43,245 nt of DNA from an uncultured Ferrimonas sp. Lineage in GTDB: Bacteria; Pseudomonadota; Gammaproteobacteria; Enterobacterales; Shewanellaceae. The DNA lies in NCBI RefSeq assembly GCF_947489035.1, contig NZ_CANLCI010000033.1, forward strand, positions 1 through 43,245, read 5' to 3'. The position numbers and the translations under genes were made by a program. Shown piece after piece: positions 38,713-43,245 of the stretch. The notes under the pieces were generated by a model. The model saw nothing but the letters and a program-made list of their open reading frames with translations. It did not search any database and was not told the DNA's origin. Position 1 is the first letter of the stretch; every line of letters begins with the position of its first letter.

Positions 38713-38807
38713 GACAGCAGATAAAGGCATACCCAATGAAAGTTGGGGACGCAAAGTTACCGGCCTACAGGCATTGTGCCCAAGGCAGCGGAACTACCTC
38801 ATGTCGA
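38711..38807 (+). promoter_or_regulatory. Cyclic-di-GMP-I (GEMM-I) riboswitch aptamer
   Basis: The core matches the GEMM-I class. P1 is TTGACA with TGTCGA (38711-38716 / 38802-38807). P2 is CCCAAT, GAAA tetraloop, GTTGGG (38732-38747), followed at once by the hallmark GACGCAAAG (38748-38756). P3 is CCG-GCCT (38760-38766) with AGGC-AG-CGG (38783-38791), enclosing a GGCA / TGCC tip; CCGGCCTA and AGGCAGCGG closely parallel Vibrio cholerae Vc2. One weak point: the short stem next to the junction is GGC with GTT, mostly wobble pairs. The aptamer ends 100 bases before the ATG of the large exported-protein gene, which it presumably controls. Confidence 0.87.
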
Positions 38808-38869
38808 CGATGAATTAGCTGCACATTCTTATTCCCCTAAAGAATGTTTGCATCTGCTTCTATCACATC

Positions 38870-38904
38870 GAGCATGCGGCATGCTGCCTGATGTATAGAG
38901 GCAG
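38870..38904 (+). promoter_or_regulatory. Possible riboswitch expression platform at the ribosome binding site
   Basis: AGCATG-CGG-CATGCT (about 38871-38885) forms a tight hairpin, and TGCCT (38885-38889) can pair with AGGCA (38899-38903), which contains the Shine-Dalgarno AGAGG of the gene starting at 38908. The two stems abut and could exchange. This suggests control of translation, but there is also an AT-rich hairpin (CATTCTT / AAGAATG, near 38824-38847) that could act in termination. Confidence 0.45.
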
Positions 38905-38907
38905 ATA

Positions 38908-41900
38908 ATGAATCTTCAGCGCTATATTGGCCAATCCAAACTTCGACCAATTGCTTTTGCAGTCGCATCTATTTCTTTGGCCGCCATTCAATCCCCAGCC
39001 ACCGCCGCCGATGCCGTTACTTTTGATGGCAACAACGCCTACGCCAAAATTCAACCTTGGCAACCCCAAGGCGATTTTAAAGTCATTGCTTGGCTTGGCG
39101 ATCTCAACCCCGACGCAGGTGCTAAGTCGATTTTGCTTAGCAACAGCCAAAACTCAGAATACTTGTCCTTCTATCACACCAGCGTGATGGGCCAGTGGGA
39201 TAAAGAGTACCCAGGGATCTGGAACAAATTTAACTTTGCTGAAACCAAGTACCTTGAATATGAGATCCGCAACGGTGTTATGACCGCGTCGGACGGTAAG
39301 CGCAGCGCTCAAATTAGCAATGGCGCCATTGATCCAAGCGACACCCAGTTTGATTGGTTGTTCCGTCGAAATGGCAGCTACGCTCAAGGCAGCATTGAAG
39401 GCTTAGCCTTAATCGACATGAACAATCCAGCCAACTCCCGCGCCTACGCCTTTGATAAAACGCGTGGCATGGTTGAAGTCGGCGGCACTGCGTCAATGGA
39501 CGCGCTGGTAAACGTTGATGCTAACGATTGGCAGCCGGCCAGTCACACCATCGTCAACCCAGAACCAAGCCACTTTACTGCCGCAGACTGGCAGTCGGCC
39601 TTCTACCCACAAGACAACGTGACTCCAGAACCCACACCGGAGCCAACGCCGACCCCAACCAACCAAGCGGCTGCTCGCTTTGATGGTAAGCAAGCCTATG
39701 CCGCCTTCTCTACTTGGGTACCCAGCGGCAAGTTCCGCGTGATTGCCCACTTAGCGGAAGTAAGCGAAGACAGCGGCCAACGTACCGTGCTGTTAAGCAG
39801 CAGCAACAGTTCTGAGTTCTTGGGCTTCAGCCACAACAACCTACAAGGCCAATGGGGTCGCGATTACCCGGGGATCTGGGGCAAATTCAACTTCGATGAG
39901 ACCAAGTACATCGACATTACTGTTGATCACGGCAAGATGACGGCCAGCGACGGTAAGGTTGAACACAGCGTCAACTCCGGCAGCATCGATCCAACCTTGG
40001 TGGGTTACGACTGGGCATTCCGCCGCAACAACAGCTTCAATGACGGCGCACTGCAATCAATAACGCTGATCGACTACAACAACCCAAGCAACTCGCGTTC
40101 ATACGCTTTTGATGCCGAACTGGGCATGGTTGAAGTGAATGGCCAGCACGGCCAAGTGCACGGTGTGGAAGGCGACAACTGGATTGATGGCAGCCATCAG
40201 ATCAGCAACCCTGCGCCAGAGCACTTTTCTCAAAGCAACTGGGACAAGGTCTATGGCGGTGAAAGCCAACCAGAGCCGACGGATCCGGTTGTGCCTGAAC
40301 CAACAGATCCAATTGACCCCGTTGACCCAGAACCAACGGATCCGGTTTTGCCTGAGCCGACAGAACCGACTCAGCCAGCCACCGATATGGTCTACTTTGA
40401 TGGCAACAATAACTATGGCGAGATCGCCCCATGGACGCCAAAGGGTCGCTTTAAAGTGATCGCTTGGTTGGGCGACTTAGACACCGATGCCGGTGCCCGA
40501 ACCATCTTGTTAAGCTCGTCAGAAAGCAGTGAATTCTTGGGCTTTAGCCACAACAACGTACAAGGCCGTTGGGACAACAAGTACCCTGGGATTTGGGGCA
40601 AGTTTGATTTTAACGCCAGCCACTACATTGAACTGACCGTCGACAACGGCAGCCTGACAGCCAGCGATGGTAAGGCTACCGCAACCATCAACGACGCCAG
40701 TATCGATCCCACTGGCATGAGCTACGATTGGCTGTTCCGTCGTGGCTACGGTGATTACTCGAAAGGCGAGCTGCAAGCATTAACCTTGATCGATTACGCC
40801 GATCCGGCCAACTCACGCTCTTATGCCTTTAGCAAAAGCGATGGCATGGTTGAAGTGAACGGCAACAGCGACAGCAACAAGTTGCATAACGTTGAAAGTG
40901 GCGACTGGTCTACTGGGACTCATAGCATCACTAACCCTGATGAGTCGATTTTCCCAGAAGATAAGTGGGACACCGTGTACGGCCCTGGTGATGGTACACC
41001 GGTAGACCCAAGCCCAGTTGACCCAACACCGGTTGATCCGGAGCCAACACCAGAACCTGTTGAGCCAACGCCTGAGCCGGTTGATCCTGAACCAACGCCG
41101 GAACCAACACCTGAACCTGTTGATCCAGAGCCGACTCCGGTCGATCCGCCGGCACAGCCTGATCTGCCTTTACTGGCCGGTGATGACGCTAAAGCGGTAC
41201 GATTTGATGGTAAAGATGGTTACTTAGAGATCAGTGACTGGAAGCCAAACGGTGATTTCCGTGTGGTTGCTTGGTTGTCTGAAATCAACCCAGATGCCAA
41301 CGCTAAGACCTACTTATTAGGTGCCAGCAACGGCAACTACTTGGCCTTTAGCCACGGCAGTGTCGAAGGTAAGTGGGGTGGCAGCACCGTACGCATCGAC
41401 AACGAGTTTGCCTTTGATAACACCCGTTACGTTGAAATTTCGGTAAAAAATGGCGAGCTGTTTGCTTCTGATGGCCAAACCACCAGCAGCACTCGCAACG
41501 GCGCAGTCAATGCCACCGGTACCAGCTTTAACAGCGTGTTCCGCTCTGGTAACAATTACAGTAAAGGTGCCCTGCAGTCGCTGGCATTGATTGACTACAG
41601 CAACACCGATCAGGTGCGTGGTTACTACTTCAACGACCAGCATAAGGTGATGGAGACTGGCGCTAACCCAAGTGACCGCAACTACTTGCGCGGCACCGAG
41701 AGCAGCGACTGGATCAACATCAGCAGCAACGTGGTTGCGCCTAAACCACTGCTGAATAGCCAAGCGGAATGGGACGCTCAGTTCAACAAGATCTACAAGA
41801 ACGGTCGCCCACTGCTCAATACCACTAACGGTAACGACCAGAAGAAGTTCGCGTGGGAAGGTCACTACTGGTTGCGTTCATACCTGACCATGGCTAAGAC

Positions 41901-42864
41901 TTACAACGACGACAAGTACTTGGATTATGCCGTTGAACTGATCGACCACATGTTTAACTACACCGATGAAAAGCGCGTACAACGTGGCGAGCTTAACCTT
42001 GGTAAAGAACAGTACGACTTAGCACCAAAGAAATACCTGAACGAACGTGGTACCCCGGCTCCAGGCTGGCGTCGTCCATACAACGGCTGGCGTATTGAAG
42101 TGCTCAGTGATGGCCAGATCTTAAACGCCATTACCCGAGTTGCGGATTACATCAAGTCAGAGAACAAAACCAAGTACACCGCCAAAGCGGATCAGTACTT
42201 TGCCAATGCAGTTAAGATCATTCGTAGCCACGATAGCTCTTACAGCACCACCAAAAATGCAGCGATTCAGGGTTCATACTTCTACGTGAACTATAAAAAC
42301 AGCGAGTTTGGTGATGCCGGTTTGTTCTCTAACCCAATGCCGTTTAACCACGACATGACCATGGGCATCGCCATGATCTACGTGAACAAGTGGGTTGGCG
42401 ACAACACCATGGCGCAGCGGGTACGTGACATCTACGGTTTCTTCACTGATAACCTGATTTACAACAGTGACGGTACCTGTACTTGGAACTACGCCTTTGA
42501 TAAAAATGGCAACAACAAGCTGGAAGACAACAACCACGCCCACTTAGACGTTGGCTTTATGGTTACCGCACACGATGAAGGCTACAGCGCCAGCACCCGT
42601 GATGTGAAATGTCTGACCAAAACGTTGACCGACAAAGTGTTCATGGCACCGGGCATGATCCACTACGACGTAGCCGGTAACGGGATCAGCGATCGCTGGG
42701 ACCAGATTGCCACCGGCTATGACTGGGATCAGCTGCAACAGTATGACGGTCGTGTACTTGAGATGAACAAGCACGTACTGCGTCAATACGGCCAGCTAAC
42801 TTGGTACCGCCCATACCTTGCTTGGGCCAACGTGCTCTACTGGCAGGAACAGGCAAAGAAATAA
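38908..42864 (+). CDS. Large exported protein: four lectin-like repeats plus C-terminal helical domain
   Basis: 1,318 residues, product not recognised as a named family. The signal peptide ends near A33 (PATA|ADAV). Four repeats of about 190 residues (about 35-235, 255-450, 494-692, 762-950) each have FDG-(N/K)-AYA, a VIAWL-type strand, ILLSSS-(N/E)SSEFL, WGKF and SYAF segments, a pattern like LamG/concanavalin-type beta sandwiches. Linkers of Pro/Glu/Thr/Val/Asp separate them (about 236-253, 452-492, 694-755). The last 360 residues are helical, with WEGHYWLRSYLTMAKTYNDD, NHDMTMG (N1147-H1148-D1149) and EDNNHAHLD (E1206 to D1214), which resemble alpha/alpha-toroid carbohydrate enzymes. The only two cysteines of that domain are C1191 and C1235. 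It is likely secreted and polysaccharide-binding; lyase, hydrolase or epimerase activity is a guess. It is controlled by the c-di-GMP riboswitch upstream. Confidence 0.85.
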   Translation: MNLQRYIGQSKLRPIAFAVASISLAAIQSPATAADAVTFDGNNAYAKIQPWQPQGDFKVIAWLGDLNPDAGAKSILLSNSQNSEYLSFYHTSVMGQWDKEYPGIWNKFNFAETKYLEYEIRNGVMTASDGKRSAQISNGAIDPSDTQFDWLFRRNGSYAQGSIEGLALIDMNNPANSRAYAFDKTRGMVEVGGTASMDALVNVDANDWQPASHTIVNPEPSHFTAADWQSAFYPQDNVTPEPTPEPTPTPTNQAAARFDGKQAYAAFSTWVPSGKFRVIAHLAEVSEDSGQRTVLLSSSNSSEFLGFSHNNLQGQWGRDYPGIWGKFNFDETKYIDITVDHGKMTASDGKVEHSVNSGSIDPTLVGYDWAFRRNNSFNDGALQSITLIDYNNPSNSRSYAFDAELGMVEVNGQHGQVHGVEGDNWIDGSHQISNPAPEHFSQSNWDKVYGGESQPEPTDPVVPEPTDPIDPVDPEPTDPVLPEPTEPTQPATDMVYFDGNNNYGEIAPWTPKGRFKVIAWLGDLDTDAGARTILLSSSESSEFLGFSHNNVQGRWDNKYPGIWGKFDFNASHYIELTVDNGSLTASDGKATATINDASIDPTGMSYDWLFRRGYGDYSKGELQALTLIDYADPANSRSYAFSKSDGMVEVNGNSDSNKLHNVESGDWSTGTHSITNPDESIFPEDKWDTVYGPGDGTPVDPSPVDPTPVDPEPTPEPVEPTPEPVDPEPTPEPTPEPVDPEPTPVDPPAQPDLPLLAGDDAKAVRFDGKDGYLEISDWKPNGDFRVVAWLSEINPDANAKTYLLGASNGNYLAFSHGSVEGKWGGSTVRIDNEFAFDNTRYVEISVKNGELFASDGQTTSSTRNGAVNATGTSFNSVFRSGNNYSKGALQSLALIDYSNTDQVRGYYFNDQHKVMETGANPSDRNYLRGTESSDWINISSNVVAPKPLLNSQAEWDAQFNKIYKNGRPLLNTTNGNDQKKFAWEGHYWLRSYLTMAKTYNDDKYLDYAVELIDHMFNYTDEKRVQRGELNLGKEQYDLAPKKYLNERGTPAPGWRRPYNGWRIEVLSDGQILNAITRVADYIKSENKTKYTAKADQYFANAVKIIRSHDSSYSTTKNAAIQGSYFYVNYKNSEFGDAGLFSNPMPFNHDMTMGIAMIYVNKWVGDNTMAQRVRDIYGFFTDNLIYNSDGTCTWNYAFDKNGNNKLEDNNHAHLDVGFMVTAHDEGYSASTRDVKCLTKTLTDKVFMAPGMIHYDVAGNGISDRWDQIATGYDWDQLQQYDGRVLEMNKHVLRQYGQLTWYRPYLAWANVLYWQEQAKK

Positions 42865-42884
42865 GCCGACCTAAGCACTGATTG

Positions 42885-42913
42885 ATCCGGCCTCGCATGA
42901 GGCCGGATTTTTT
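42885..42913 (+). terminator. Terminator after the large exported-protein gene
   Basis: ATCCGGCCTC, loop GCAT, GAGGCCGGAT and six T: a ten-base perfect GC-rich stem 20 bases after the stop. Confidence 0.93.
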
Positions 42914-43161
42914 ATGCCTGCTCGCAAAACTCGCCGCTGTTAAACCCACGGTTCCCTCTCGCCTCACCGCCTTGCTTCCCCCGTTTCTTCACTTTGCATC
43001 CAATCCTTGCTGCTTGGGTAGTCCCCCCATTAACGACCCTTGCGCAATAGCCGCCGCGCCATGCTCAGCATCACCATTATTCATCGGGGGGCACTCCCCC
43101 ATAACAGCAAATCCGTCATTCCTCGGCCCATTTTTATATTGGGCTCTATTTCCCCATGAAT
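42914..43161. other. Non-coding, C-rich stretch before the right-edge repeat
   Basis: About 250 bases with no convincing gene on either strand. The plus strand is pyrimidine-rich (CTTCCCCCGTTTCTTC and similar). A GGGGG-GCACT-CCCCC hairpin lies near 43086-43100. Nothing else is recognised. Confidence 0.4.
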
Positions 43162-43245
43162 CGCTGTGGCTGTGGCTGTGGCTGTGGCTGTGGCTGTGGC
43201 TGTGGCTGTGGCTGTGGCTGTGGCTGTGGCTGTGGCTGTGGCTGT
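43162..43245. repeat. (GGCTGT)13+ hexanucleotide tandem array cut by the window end
   Basis: From 43168 to the last base there are 13 perfect GGCTGT units, preceded by one variant unit (CGCTGT, 43162-43167). The array continues out of the window, so its length is a minimum. It is not a rotation or complement of the GGTGCT unit at 9079-9216. An ATG at 43156 is in frame with the repeat and would read MNR then alternating Cys-Gly to the edge, without a clear ribosome binding site. Confidence 0.95.

Noticed and set aside
38711..38739. TTGACA at 38711-38716 as a -35 promoter element
   Set aside because: No -10 follows at 16-18 bases, and the hexamer is better explained as the 5' strand of riboswitch P1 pairing with TGTCGA at 38802-38807.

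Overview
The window looks like a chromosomal segment of a marine or aquatic gammaproteobacterium, probably an Alteromonadales relative of Shewanella or Ferrimonas. Reasons: the ribosomal proteins and RNA polymerase alpha are close to the E. coli proteins (alpha even keeps E. coli residue numbering at R265, N268, C269 and K271), and rplQ is followed by a ccmABCDE / scyA-type cytochrome c5 / ccmI / ccmFGH block, an arrangement I recall from Shewanella. The genus is an inference.

Left part (about 1-8,930): cytochrome c maturation System I. ccmF, ccmG, ccmH and an extra TlpA-like thioredoxin gene run leftward. ccmI runs rightward, a small cytochrome c5 gene faces it, and ccmABCDE runs rightward with tight overlaps. 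Together they export heme, load it on CcmE and ligate it to reduced apocytochromes. At the very left edge an rrn-P1-like promoter points out of the window.

Middle (about 9,260-23,230, all leftward): the S10 operon (rpsJ-rplC-rplD-rplW-rplB-rpsS-rplV-rpsC-rplP-rpmC-rpsQ), the spc operon (rplN to secY-rpmJ) and the alpha operon (rpsM-rpsK-rpsD-rpoA-rplQ). Two TATAAT promoters and a structured leader precede rpsJ, a strong hairpin terminator plus promoter separate rpsQ from rplN, and a stable hairpin lies in the rpmJ-rpsM gap where the S4 target is expected. The str operon (rpsL-rpsG-fusA-tuf) that commonly lies upstream of S10 is not there.

Right part (about 23,280-38,320): a Wzx/Wzy-type exopolysaccharide locus of two divergent gene sets. 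Leftward: manC, manB, a WcaJ-type initiating transferase, an outer-membrane beta-barrel, a short OPX/Wza-like exporter overlapping the barrel gene, and a Wzc-type tyrosine kinase/co-polymerase. Rightward: a Wzx-like flippase, a Wzy-like polymerase, a GT2 transferase, a GT4-GT26 fusion and a GT4 transferase.

Beyond it (38,323-42,864) is the most interesting part. A cyclic-di-GMP-I (GEMM-I) riboswitch lies about 100 bases upstream of a gene for a 1,318-residue exported protein, made of four lectin-like repeats joined by Pro/Glu/Thr/Asp linkers and ending in an unassigned helical, possibly alpha/alpha-toroid, domain. I infer a c-di-GMP-controlled matrix-binding or matrix-modifying protein serving the neighbouring polysaccharide.

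Two long perfect hexanucleotide arrays, (GGTGCT)23 at 9,079-9,216 and (GGCTGT)13 or more at the right edge, sit in non-coding gaps just beyond intrinsic terminators.
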